A stretch of DNA of 64,000 nucleotides from the NCBI GenBank assembly GCA_029851415.1, contig CM056742.1, positions 112,284,246 through 112,348,245 on the forward strand, read 5' to 3'. Both the position numbers and the translations under genes were made by a program. Below, piece after piece: positions 42,838 to 54,427 of this stretch (its first letter is position 1; every line of letters starts with the position of its first letter). Origin of the DNA: Eretmocerus hayati (taxonomy: Eukaryota; Arthropoda; Insecta; Hymenoptera; Aphelinidae). The notes beneath the pieces were generated by a model. The model saw only the letters and a list, made by a program, of their open reading frames with translations, did no database searches and had not been told where the DNA came from.

Positions 42838-44896
42838 ATATGAGTGATTCCGTCGAAAGTGGGATTTTCCGTGTGCCATGTTCCTCTAAGTTTCTATGAG
42901 TCGGGATGTGCACCGTAGCAATTTTCTGGGGTGTATGGGCAAATCTCACGAAGTATGCGGTTTGGCCGAACAGGCCTATTTTCACGTTGTCAGAACAACA
43001 GTCGCGTTATTTCCGCCGCTCGCATTAGATCATTTTGAAGATCTACTCATATTTAATAGTTCTGCATCATTCAGAAGTCTAAAAATTGCTATAGAAAGGT
43101 ACTGGGAGACGCTTCTTCGTGACAAAATCACAATTTTCGACCGAACAGGGCCATAGTTCTCTCACGCCTTAGCTCGCCACAGGCGGGGCGGTTCACCGAT
43201 CGGTCTGAAAATTGGATATGTGATGGATTATAATACATAGAAACATATAATTTTCGCCCGAGGCTGTGCCTATCAATGCGTCGGAGTGCCGATGATTCGT
43301 TGGAGCGAACTCCGATTCTACATTTTCTCCTGTATCGCTCTTCTAATGGATGCAGCACTCGGGGCGGTGAATATTTCGTATCTGTAGAAACGACATATTA
43401 TTCTACATCCAAAAACCTACAAATCTAGCCCAAGAACGATAGTGTGCTCGATTCCGCACGACGATGCGGCTTGAAATGAGAAAAGTTATTTTCGCGTAAA
43501 TGGGGTCAAAAAAATCGTTTTTCGTGTAGCACACGAAAATTTCGATTCCGTTGGGATGGAAACCACGTGTAAACTGATATTTGTACCTCAAGAAATGCCT
43601 ATGAGAATCGCCCCTACTACAGCCTCATATCGGTCGCGATGCGAGGCTTGTGAGGATCGACAAATGACGAAAATGAGCGTTTCGACGGTTGAGGCACATC
43701 TACATTTTGTACCACAGACCTTCAGAAAACACTGTAAACCATTGAACTCATCTCTCTTCTTCTATTCCAACACCAAGGATGCCATGTATTCACATACACA
43801 CGAGCCAATTAGAATTACGAAAATATGAGGGTCCCACGCAAATACATGGGAAAAACTTCTACACCCTCACAAATCCACGGCGGGGCTCCAAAATGATTTA
43901 CGCAAGTATTTCATCATTGTTTGAGCATTACTTGGACCAAACAAAAGTTTATCGGAGATGTGCTGCCATTCTGGAAATTCTCGAAATTTCAAAGTCGAAA
44001 CCGCATAGTTCCTGAGATTTGCCCGTATACTATTGGTGTGCAACTATGTTGATAGTTTTGGAGACGATCCTAACGTTCCTGTATTTTGCAGTGCCTGATA
44101 AAGGGTCCGAATGTCCTTTGCGTCTCCTGTAGTAAACCGAACTTGGACTTTTGAATCCATCACAGCGCATATGCTGAGTCAAAAACCCCTATATGTACCT
44201 ATGTGCTTCAATTTGTAATACTGCAAACGACATGTTTCACCACTTTGCGAATCCATATTAAGCCCTCAGCTCGAGCACGGCCATCCGACATTTTGAAGAC
44301 GGGTTTGCACCAAAACTGCATGCACAGCACTAACTAGCTCCGCAAAGTCCCGAGGGGTCTATGAAGCCTCCTAAACCAATGAAGTCATCATCTGGAAACC
44401 CGAATACACCTAATCCGTGTGCGACAGTAGCCGAAAACTCGAATCTACAGCCAGACGCACCACATTAACGTGTTTTCAAAGTGGCATACAAAATTTTCTG
44501 TCCTTTTCGTCTCCATGTTGTGCTCCTCCCCAACGCGCTATATCGCTTTGTAAAACACATTTACTTGAAGTATTTGTTTGCATTAGAGCTAATCTATGTG
44601 GAAAAGAGTCTACGATTGGTTGTCGAGCCGTGGGAATAATTTTAGTGGCGACATGTCCTTTCCGTCCCTGTCCTTTCCGTCCCCCTCTGCGACCCCTTAA
44701 ACTCGACATATCTTTCTCCGGATTCAGTTTTGAGCTATGTAGCTCTAGGTACTTCTTTTTTGTGCCAAAACAATTGGAAACTAACTGCAACGGCCCAGTA
44801 AAACTCGTCTGGGGCTGAGATAATTTTTTGGCCCAAATCACTCGTGATGACGATTTTGGCCCCAAAAAATCCCACCTTCGGCGGAATCACTCATAT
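42838..44896 (+). mobile_element. TIR element, 2059 bp, longer copy of the 22814 family
   Basis: Left end ATATGAGTGATTCCGTCGAA; right end GGCGGAATCACTCATAT. The right half (44040-44896) is homologous, inverted, to 22814-23784; the left ~1.2 kb (42860-44040) is absent from that copy. Short ORFs only. This longer copy may be closer to the parental element but still lacks a transposase. Confidence 0.7.
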
Positions 44897-45910
44897 CTGA
44901 AAGCAGAGAAAACGATATCCTTATTATCGATGTCAATGAGAACTTTCGAAAACTTGATTAGAATTTCCAGAATCAAATGCAGACTGCAGTTACACCATGC
45001 CTCAAGAGTATCTCGAGAGTATGTAGATTCCAACAGTTTGTTTTTCCAATTACGCGGGCAATGAAATCTTTTCACCTCGTAAATCCAACGTGGCTGTAGC
45101 GCTTGATCCGATAGGATGAATTTTCCCAGGCACCAGTGCTATCTGTAGATACTTCCTGATCAACTTGACACGAATTTGACATCCAAAAGGCATTCTGACC
45201 CGAAAATGTTTTTTTCATAATTTATGTTGAACTTTTCTTCTATTCATGATGCAGGGCGAAGGTTTCTCATTCTTCAACGGGAAGATAACAGTTGTAGCTC
45301 CTGGTTCCCGCTATGCAAAAGAGGTTCTCATTGCTCATGCTTTCTTATGAAACAACTGCTGGACAGTGTCTATCTAGATCAATGTCGCAAAGGCAGATTC
45401 CTATCTCATAAGGATAATCCACAAGACGTTCGAAATTCGTTGACAGAGTCTATGATGACTATATCAAATAATAGAAACTAGGGAAGGTAATGAGACCTCA
45501 ATTCATTCATGCAATCATGTATTCTCGGCCGGCATTAATGCGAATTTTCATAAAAGCTTTTCTGTGGCTTCCGTGATTTGGAACCCACCTCTAACTGTAG
45601 GTCCCGCAGAATAACCTCGAAGAAGTTGAAAATGCATTAATGTTAAAAAAAATACAACCATGGTTTTATGCATGTTCACGCGCTAATTACAATTCTGATG
45701 TTTGATAAAGAAAACCTGACCCTCCAAAGTTCAAGCCCAGGAGGTTTTCGGAGTAAACGAATTCAAAAGCATGAACGTCGCACTGAAGGTATAAGTACTA
45801 TCGCGAAAACGAACACGTTTTGGTCCTCAAAGTTCAGAAGTTGAAAATTATGCCACGCATGTCTGTGCCAATTTTTTTCCATTCATTTTTGCATTAAGGC
45901 GATTCGGTCA
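44897..45910. other. No gene seen
   Basis: Unassigned AT-rich sequence. Confidence 0.4.
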
Positions 45911-46073
45911 CCGTGCACGCTGAACTTTGTTCACAAAAATCTCGAGATCTTTTCCAATTTGGGCTAAACGACGAGTTATCCAGGCTTTATAATCGTCAAA
46001 CTTGGCCTAGATAACTCTCCGTTTAGCCCAAATTTGAAAAGATTTTGAGATTTTTATGAACGAAAACGTGCCT
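45911..46073. repeat. Hairpin with ~53-bp arms
   Basis: The arm GTTCACAAAAATCTCGAGAT...CTAAACGACGAGTTATC (45929-45981) pairs with 46009-46061. The loop is ~27 bases. A second short hairpin (GTTGTCCACC / GGTGGACAAC) follows at 46154-46195. Confidence 0.8.
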
Positions 46074-47153
46074 GTTATAATGGATTACGAAGTACTCGCG
46101 GGCAAATTATTCTCGTTTATCTCTGATGCTTTTGTGATTGGTGATAAATGGCAAGTTGTCCACCTTAATTCAGATGATGACAAATGGTGGACAACTCATG
46201 TCAAATTCCGTATTGTCGAAATGTTGAGTTACATGTGAGTAAAGAATAATTTCCGGGTTGCACGGCTACCGCATCGCATTAAGAATGATAATCTATCATA
46301 AATCTTTGGGAGAAATCGTTTTAGAACAAGTTAGAACGGCATATATGAATTTTACATGTATAAGACACAGGGAATGTAATGCACGAAACTGACATTTTTC
46401 GGTTTTGGACATGACATTGTCTAGCAAGAAATTCCTATGCGATGGGACCAAATGATTTTGAAATCCATGTTTAAATGGTTAATTCGACTTGGAAATATAT
46501 GCTCTGGAGCAGATGATCTCATTCCTTCGTCTTTTTCGTGCTATCGAGTATTTCAGGAAACTATTTTTTGAATGCGCGGAACTGACATGCATGGGACTCA
46601 CATTGCGGCCCTAAAATTTCTTGCAAAAATATTGGAGTTGGAGTAGAAACTTCCCCGCGTAGATTTCATCTCTTTCTATCACATACTAATAGAAAAACTT
46701 GTTCTCGCCCAGATGAATTGACATTAAGTAAGGTAACATGTCATTGTTACATCGGAAGCACTTTAATTCAAAAATTTATTTTGACGCCAATTTAAATAAT
46801 TTTGAGTCTGGGAGTGACCCCAAGGACTCGGGAAACTTTTGTATCCGAGAAATTGAAAGTTGAAATGCTTTAAAAATACAAGGTTGTCGTGAGAAAAAAA
46901 ACAAAGAAACCCTAGCTTGCGGCGAATTTTCCAACACTTTTGGACCTGAAAACCTCCTCAATGATTGGTTCTGGAAAAATAACTCGGACAAAACTGTCGA
47001 GTATTTTTCCTCCCACAATCGTTAGGAGATACGTGATCTCAGAAATTAATTTTTTTATAAATCACGCTTCACTCGCGACGCGGAACTAGAGTTTTGGGGT
47101 TCAGGTATTCACGACATTCGGAAGAAAAATGATTTTACAACGCGCTGGAATAT
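46074..47153. other. No gene seen
   Basis: Unassigned AT-rich sequence apart from the small hairpin at 46154-46195. Confidence 0.4.
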
Positions 47154-47766
47154 GTTAGGGTGAAATAATTACTCACTTTTGGTTGGATGATAAAAATCGG
47201 TGAAGATGATTTATTCGTAAAGCTGTCCCTGGACCCACTCGTTACAGCTTGCGGCGTTGGTTTTGGAAGGTAGCGATCCCAGGCTCCTCCCCAGGATGTT
47301 GTGCCGAGAAAACGGTTGAATTTGGTTACGAGAAAAATGCGCGGTCGAGACACCGGAAGAAAATTCTAAGTTTAGTAATTGGAACTGTGAAAGAACTGCT
47401 CTAGAACTGGCCAGGTCGGCACCCAGGAGCAGAGTGAGAAGTGAGGTTCTGTGCGGAGACCCGATGGATTTTTGGGAGGCAACTTGCATTTTGGGGTAAG
47501 GGAAAAATTAACAAAGCCACCCAGTGGTGGTGTGAAAACTCGATTCGTGATTGGCCTATACATGCCTTTTGTCAACCCAAGTTGAGACATCCAGACTCGG
47601 CTATTGATGGGTCTGACTCGAGGGGGTGATTTTATAGACTCGAGGGTGGTAACATCTTGGAGAGGGGCCTGGTGGGACGTACATGCTTGTCCCAGCAAGT
47701 GGCGTTCGTTGCGCCGAAAATTGGAAACTATCGAATTTCTTTGGTTCCCGACGAGTGGCGCCTACA
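47154..47766 (-). repeat. Probable solo LTR, 613 bp
   Basis: On the minus strand it begins TGTAGGCGCCACTCGTCGGG and ends CACCCTAACA, so it has TG...CA ends with a short inverted TGT/ACA. A TATAAAA box lies near 47637-47630 and an AATAAA near 47216-47211, in U3-R-U5 order. No primer-binding site, gag or pol lies next to it. Clear 4-6 bp target duplications were not found, so the call is moderate. Confidence 0.5.
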
Positions 47767-48699
47767 ATGCTAAATAAATGCTTAATAACCAGACATTTTC
47801 TGGCGTATATTTTGCTGAGATACTTGCAAGTTTTCTCATTAAATAGATAACAATTCATAATAATAATTTATATTAGACAATCCCTTATTAAATTGTCTAA
47901 AATATTATTACTTGACTATTATATTGCTTATCTTCGAAGTGACCATTATTATATCTAGATTCTCTTAAATGTCAACATCAAATTAACAAATAACAATCAC
48001 ACACACACACACACTTATACTCAGTCACATGAATGTTATTTCAAGCGGTACAACAATTTTGGAGCAGAACTGACGGGATCGTGCGAGCACAAAGAGACAA
48101 CTGTTTTTCTAAAGTAGGTAATAAAAATGCAATCGAGAGGCATTTCCTCAGTCCGAGGGTGAGCTCGAAGCTTTGCCCTCGTTTATTCCTGGAGCAATCA
48201 AAGGCTCTGATTTTTGGAGCTCACAATACTCTTGTGGATTCATTTGATCGTAAATTAAAGTTAGGAAATCATTCTGTCAGGGATACATCGCGCAGCTGAT
48301 GATGAACAACGGGTCGATTTCCTTGTCTCGGATTTAAATAATGGAATGAGGTCACGAGTTTTCCGGATGCGGTGCTATAAACTATCCTTAGTTCTTACCG
48401 ATCTGTCCAGTTCATCGCCGCAGCTGCTGGATGGACAATGATTTCGAGTTAAGAAATTCAAAGAGAAATGCATATTTCGTAGAATCAGTATGAGAATCGG
48501 GGTCATTGGGAAATTTTTATTACTCTTTCGCTTACTCGCGGTTCAATTGATGTTAAAATGGACATATTTCGGCTTTCTTTCTAAGCTGTCGATCGCAACA
48601 CTGTGCATGTACGTGATAAATGGGGAGGTACTTTAACAATAAAAATTTAGGAGTTTGACTGGGGTCATAAATAAACAGTACGCATTAATTGTCTAGTTT
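47767..48699. other. No gene seen; AC microsatellite
   Basis: A (CA)n tract of about 9 repeats lies at 47998-48015. The rest is unassigned. Confidence 0.5.
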
Positions 48700-48759
48700 T
48701 TGCATAAATTTTCGTGGATGTGGGACACTAACACTAGGTTTTTGTTTTCAATCTCGAAG

Positions 48760-49560
48760 AATGGGAGTACGTCAGTAGGATTTGCCTTTACAAAAGGTGA
48801 GGGTGGACAAAAGAAAATGCAACGACCGCGAGCGAGAATATTGTGGCAAGTATACATCTGAGTACGCATACTCTGATTTAGTCCGCTTGGTGATGCAAAT
48901 TTCATCAGCACATGCGCGGATGTGGAGCGCGCATGGGTCTCATTCATATCGCGAGTGGGTGGTGACCTGGGGGTGGTGAGATCTCCTTTCGCAGCCCGTT
49001 TCGAGCGAGTCGCGCAAGATCAAAGCATCAGGGGCGCAGGAATATCGAGGAGGGGCGAGTTAGGGACAGCGTCGTGGCGCAGCAGACAGAGCGAGCAACA
49101 TTATTCTCGCTCTCTCTCTCTTCGCTCAAACCACGCGACTCAACCATGTAGCAGACGACGCGAGGCGAGTTTGCTCGCTGCGCATAATCGGGGCCCACCG
49201 CCATTTTCGAGAGTGAGAGAGAAGAGAAGGACGAGAAGCCCTTTGAAGTTGACAAGTTCAACGCGGAGGGGACCGGCTGTGTCATTCATACTCATTTTCA
49301 CAGTTTCCGGACCCTCGTTGCGACTCACCAACACCAATGCAGGGATACGCTGTGGGTCCACTGCTAAAGCAGGGACTCAGCGATAGATTTTGGTAGCCGC
49401 GGTGTTGCCATTTTTCGAGTTTCCTCCACAAGACTGACAGCGGCGTTGCCAGTTTTCCGGACCGGTGGAGAGAAATTCGAGAGGAAAAGTCGCAAGTCTC
49501 GGTCCCGCATGTTGTAGACAGGATAGCAAGGGATCACCACCTGCCCCTGTCTCACCGTTT
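48760..49560. promoter_or_regulatory. GC-rich, GAGA-rich promoter-like island
   Basis: CpG-rich relative to surroundings, with a (CT)n/GAGA tract at 49106-49125, GAGAGTGAGAGAGAAGAG at about 49209-49228, CCGCCATTTTCG beside it, and two copies of a GTTGCCA half-site (about 49404 and 49447) resembling RFX/X-box halves. The open frame at 48922-49386 has low-complexity Arg/Ser composition and no domain, so I do not call it coding. Confidence 0.35.
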
Positions 49561-49776
49561 TAGATCCGAGAGGTGCAAGTTGCCCCTTCTTTCTGGCACC
49601 CGCTTGTTATATCCAGACTCGTCCTGCCCATTTGCAGGGCCACTCATTATCTTAATCTTCTCGAATTCTTCCTCTATCCTCCACAAGATGTCGTGTGGTA
49701 CTCGACATCACATCATATATGGAACTGACAACATCGTAAAAAAGTTAACTATATGGCTAACTCTCGGCTGCACATA

Positions 49777-50837
49777 GGGGAGAGCGGGGTATGGTAGGCA
49801 GCTCAAAAATTTGGGCACCCCAGTTATAAAATACAAGAGAATATTCAAAAATCCAATTTTTTATGAATTCGCATCAGTATATCACCTTACTTTTTCCCTG
49901 GAGAGTTACAAAAAATTTCAAAATGTTTTGACCCATCAAAATCGTAGGTCAAAATTCGAGGTAAAATATCGGGTGTCACGCCTGTATGCACTCTACCGTT
50001 CGTGCGCCAATTTGATCGAAAATACTTGGCTACCTATCTTTTATCGGTAGCTTTGTTTATTAGCTTCAATCTTCAATTTGCATCGAAGTTATCCGATGAG
50101 TAGTTTTTGAGCAATAACGGTAATACGAAGGTGAGTCGATCGGGGTGTGATGGACACAAAAAACGGGGGACGTTGGCCAGCTCCAACATACAACCACAGC
50201 ACTCGAGCCGCGTGGTGCAACCTAACCATATCTAAACTCTGTGTCACCTCGTGTTGTTGATATTTTGCTCTCGCTGCACCACGGATGTGATTTTTTATTG
50301 ATATTATTGATAATTTTACCTCTATGTGAGTGAAAAGTCAGTGCTATCAATGCTGTGGGTGGTGGATTAGAAGCTGTATCACATAATATGACGACCAAAT
50401 TCGTGCCATGCATCTAGAACGCATAATAAACTCGTGTGTGCGAGTGAGATCCGAGTTGTGACATTTTTTTGTTCAATAATCGAGTTTTACCAACATTTCA
50501 CGGCTCGACGTGAATTTGAGGCATCAAATCAAGTAGAAAAATGTTCAAATATGCCAATGACGCTAATAGTGTTATCATTATACTTGAAAATCGAGTGTCT
50601 ATCATACCCCACACGATTGTCCGCTAGATCCCGCGGTTGCTCATCGTGCCGCAATGATTAACGTTTAGAAAATTGCATTTCTATAAGAATGTGCGAGTGA
50701 AAAAATTTTTCAAAAAATATCCCATCATTCCTGAGATGTTTCTGTGTCGAATGACCACTCGCAGATCCGATTAAAGCAAGAATCGTAGTTGCCGAGCCTG
50801 TTTTAATTAGCTATGTTCAACATACCCCGCTCTCCCC
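49777..50837. mobile_element. TA-flanked TIR element, 1061 bp
   Basis: Perfect inverted ends GGGGAGAGCGGGGTATG, flanked by TA on each side (and by CACA/TGTG beyond). Non-autonomous; the TA target suggests Tc1/mariner/pogo. A second CCAACATAC-type match occurs inside at about 50180. Confidence 0.85.
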
Positions 50838-51397
50838 TATGTGTACCTTACCCAGCGGGCAAGGTTATCTTCGAGGACTTCCGCGGGAGTTTTATAGGGA
50901 ATACCACATAGCTTTCGGGGAGTTCCGCGGAAATCGTCAAATTTCCAACTTTATTAGCTCCCGCACAAGTTTTCCGAAAATGTTCCAAACACTCCCGGAT
51001 AGTTCTGGAGCAATTTTCCCGGAGAACTCTATTAAAGCTCGAAAAGCTGCTGCTAGAGCTCTTATAGATGGCTTCCGCGTAACTTTTCCAGATACGATTG
51101 TGCACATCATTTCATATACTAGCGTTATTGCCTCCCTCGCTACCGCTCGTTCGGCTTGTAAATGTTCTTGATAAGTCAGAGGCCCCTGAAATGCTGTTGT
51201 AGTTCAATAATTATGGTTGTAAAATAATGATTGGTGATCAATCCAAGGTGTTAGGTAGAATTTTTCCATAATGTTTGCGAAAATGATATTATCTTGAGTT
51301 ACACCTGCTTATAGATATACGATAAAAGCAAACTCAGATTTATCGTTTTCAATTTTCGAAACGGCTGTGTTGGCTAAATAATAGGCCCGGACTATCA
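50838..51397. other. No gene seen; weakly repetitive
   Basis: TTCCGCGG and related words recur between 50875 and 51080, suggesting a decayed short tandem repeat. Confidence 0.35.
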
Positions 51398-51690
51398 AAC
51401 TAGACCCAACTAGAACGAACTAGATCAAACTAGACCACCCCAAGTTGAACTAGACCGAATCAGATCGTCGTAGACCAATCTAGACCTGGTTTGACCAAAG
51501 TAAACCAAATGAGATCGAATTCGACCGAAGTAGACCCAAACACACCCAACTTCACCGAACTAGACCGGATTAGACCGAGCTAGACCGAAGTAGGCCCAAT
51601 CAGACCGAGTATGACCAAATGAAACCCAACCGTACCGCACTAAAACGAACTACACCGAATGAGACCGAACTGAGTACACTGAATTAGATC
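51398..51690 (+). repeat. 10-bp minisatellite, about 28 copies
   Basis: Unit AACTAGACCG, in register every 10 bases with many substitutions, from 51398 to about 51690. Confidence 0.9.
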
Positions 51691-51734
51691 AAACAAGTTA
51701 GACGGGATCTCAGCATTTCTATTTCCATTTCTAT

Positions 51735-51936
51735 ACCTTGTTCCTCGTAGGTTGTTCCTTACACCTCGTTCCTCATACAACGTTCCTCATAACTCGTTCC
51801 TCATAACTCATTTTTCACAACTCACTCCTCATAACTCGTTCCTCACAGTTCACTTCTCATAACTCGTTTCTCATAACCCATTCCTCACAACTCACTCCTC
51901 ATAACTCGTTCCTCATGATTCTTTCATCATTTCTCA
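51735..51936 (+). repeat. 14-bp minisatellite, about 13 copies
   Basis: Unit AACTCGTTCCTCAT, in register every 14 bases. It lies only ~45 bases after the 10-bp array and shares no unit with it. Confidence 0.9.
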
Positions 51937-52086
51937 TTCACTGATTTATTTATCGATCGATCCATCCACCCTCCTGACCACTAACTCATTCAACCATCAC
52001 AATTCACCCCTTCCGCAAAGGCGACCCGATAGACGGAATGTGGACGGACAAATTTTGGCTGGGCGTTCAATCATTGTAATATTGTA

Positions 52087-52162
52087 ACACAATTGAGGGG
52101 GTGGGTGGAATGAGGGCCTAAGTGCACTTAGGCCCTTATTCCACCCACCCCCTCAATTGTGT
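52087..52162. repeat. 76-bp palindrome with no loop
   Basis: Two 38-base arms centred on AGTGCACT; only one mismatched pair (the G/A in GGAATGAGGG against CCCTTATTCC). The arms contain GAGGGGGTGGGTGG, so the stem is GC-rich. Confidence 0.95.
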
Positions 52163-52449
52163 CGAAGTTGAAAATCGGCGTTCCATTAGTTAAACCATGT
52201 TTCGATGGATTTCAATGAATCAATCTGGTTTTTTTGGCCATATCTTCGGAACTTCGACAAATAGGAGAGCAGTATTTTTATATCGACAACCTGTGATTGA
52301 GGCCCCTCAGAAAATTCATGAAAGATAAAAATCGATTTTTAACCATGTTACCTGCAATCAAGACGTTAGTTAACCACTTCATCTTATTTGCCGGGTCATG
52401 TCACAGCGAAAACCGTTTCCAAAACTATCAGTTTTGGCGGTGGAAAGTG

Positions 52450-52690
52450 GTCAGAAACGCAAAAAATTATCTTTAAAACAAATTTCAATTCAGTATTTGC
52501 ATCTCTTGTGCATGCACGTCCTCTGATGTCTCTAAAAGTAATTTCAATTAATAGCCGCCCGGTGTAACTCACTTCAGAATGGTTACTCGAGGAAGTCGGT
52601 TTGACGCGTTAGATCACGAGATCTAGCTGGTCTAAAAAATGAAAAACTCCAAGGTATCGAGTCCGTGAACCCGTGGCCCCTCCGATGGAC
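52450..52690 (+). repeat. Diverged fragment of the 30.8-32.9 kb palindrome
   Basis: Shares the order GCATCTC(C/T)TG, TGTCTCTAAA, TTTCAATYAATAGC and GAGTCCGTGA with 31460-31680. Confidence 0.55.
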
Positions 52691-53309
52691 GCCAAGAATG
52701 CGAATTTTGATTCGGATCGTTCCCAAGACGTGAACATGTGTAGTTCGTGTATTTTTTGATCTAGAAACCGAATCCGTGGTCAGTTTTGTCCCCAACCTTC
52801 AGGATTATCTGGTAGGTACAAAAAAAGAGTAAAATAGGCTGAGGTAGGCTCAAGAAACGAGATCAAGTAAGATATTGATTGGGCCCCAATCACTGTGGCG
52901 CCTGAAAATCAGACTCGCAACGGGAGTCCGGAGAGTCCGGGTCACCATACCTCACTAAACTTTTTTCTCAGTCTTGTACCACCTAGAAAATGAAGAATCC
53001 AGAGTGACTCCGTCAAATGGGCCTTCTGTCTAGAGCTACAAGCAAAAACGTTCGAATTGCCCATATAGGCCCATGTCAAAGAGTGATATATATATATCCA
53101 TTCAGAAGTATAAGTATATATCACGATATATCTATATACTCATATGAAAAGGGACAAAGGAATCAAGCTGCTGACAAGGAAAAGGTAGGTGCAACTGGGC
53201 AGTCCGCCCATACGACTGTTTCTAACGAACTTAAATATATTTGTTATCCCGAGCCCTCCGCTCGGGACATAACATTATTTTGAGGAAGAATTTCAGAGAG
53301 ATTTGGGTC
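52691..53309. other. No gene seen; AT hairpins
   Basis: A (TA)-rich stretch with GTGATATATATA...TATATATCAC potential hairpin lies at 53081-53121, and a CCCGAG/CTCGGG stem at about 53248-53268. Confidence 0.4.
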
Positions 53310-53830
53310 ATTTGAAAGTAGGTTTTTCCGACAATATCTATCGTTTGGTTCAGACGGAATTTTGATACAGTTGGTTTGAAGATGATTAAACTGGATAATA
53401 ACTTGGTGAAAATTTTCTTATCGCGAAAGAAACTTCATTTGGATAATGTTCTACTGATTTCAAGGAAATTTGGTATCAACCAATCGATTCAGAATGGCGT
53501 ATAAGTAAGTTTTTAGGTCATTAAAATTGAGATGAATGAGTGGTGAAGGATAATACGAGAAAAAAACGAATATTAAGAGAAATTTTTCATCATTTTTTGA
53601 GTTATTCTTTGAAGGAAGCTTCTTAGAGCATTTTGGACCATCTAGTCTATGATTTTTTGGATGATATCTGATGTTTGGTTGAGACAGAATTTCGATGCAG
53701 TGGGTTTGAAAAAGGTTAAAATGAAATTTTAGGTGGAAATTTTGATTTTTCAAAAATTTGAGATCTGCCCAGATTGAATAAAATTCTGGTATTAATTAAT
53801 CGATAGATGATGCAGGAAAAATCATAATTC
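53310..53830 (+). repeat. Diverged tandem dimer, ~325-bp period
   Basis: CGTTTGGTTCAGACGGAATT near 53342 and its relative near 53668 open two units that also share GGTATCAACCAATCGAT-like text. Homology is partial. Confidence 0.5.
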
Positions 53831-54427
53831 AGGTGACTCAATTCGTGGTGAGACCGTGTTAGGAAAAGATATTTATGTATTGAAATTCGAAATTTGAACA
53901 TTTATGCTTGAAAAAGCCCATGGATCAAATTTGACTGGGGGCCGAAAGCTACCAAATCACTGGGCTCTCAGAAATGAGATTCTGTACAACTTGTAGAGAG
54001 CCAAAAGTTGATAAAGTGAACAGTAAAAGAGAAAGCGTGTCCGGTATGAAACAAGATACACACATACAAACACGGACAAAGGAGTACAAAGATGAGTCTG
54101 TTATGTACTAAATCTAGGGAAATAGTACGTATTCGATATTTGAATTGAGGAATGAATAAGAATGAGTTTAGCTCGAATGGTCCAGTTTTGAACAATGATT
54201 TTATGTTTGAATTTACCCTTTGGTTCGCCGACGCGAGTAGGGAGAAGGGTGGACGACGTATACACAGAGTTATGAATGAACTATTTGAGCTATCTTGTCC
54301 CGAATAATCAAGTCTCGAGAAATAGATGAAGCGTGAAGCGCTTTCACAAAATGATGTAATCTAACCAAAGGCAGATGTAGCTCTGATGGCGGGCCGCTCT
54401 GCTCGTCGATGCGGCGGTGGCGTGGGC
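53831..54427. other. No gene seen
   Basis: Unassigned flank of the foldback structure. Confidence 0.4.

Noticed and set aside
48922..49386. 154-codon open frame in the GAGA-rich island
   Set aside because: Arg/Ser-rich low-complexity translation with a competing frame on the other strand; better explained by a GC-rich promoter-like region.
51398..51936. CRISPR-like array
   Set aside because: Units are contiguous tandem repeats of 10 and 14 bp without unique spacers, in a eukaryotic context.
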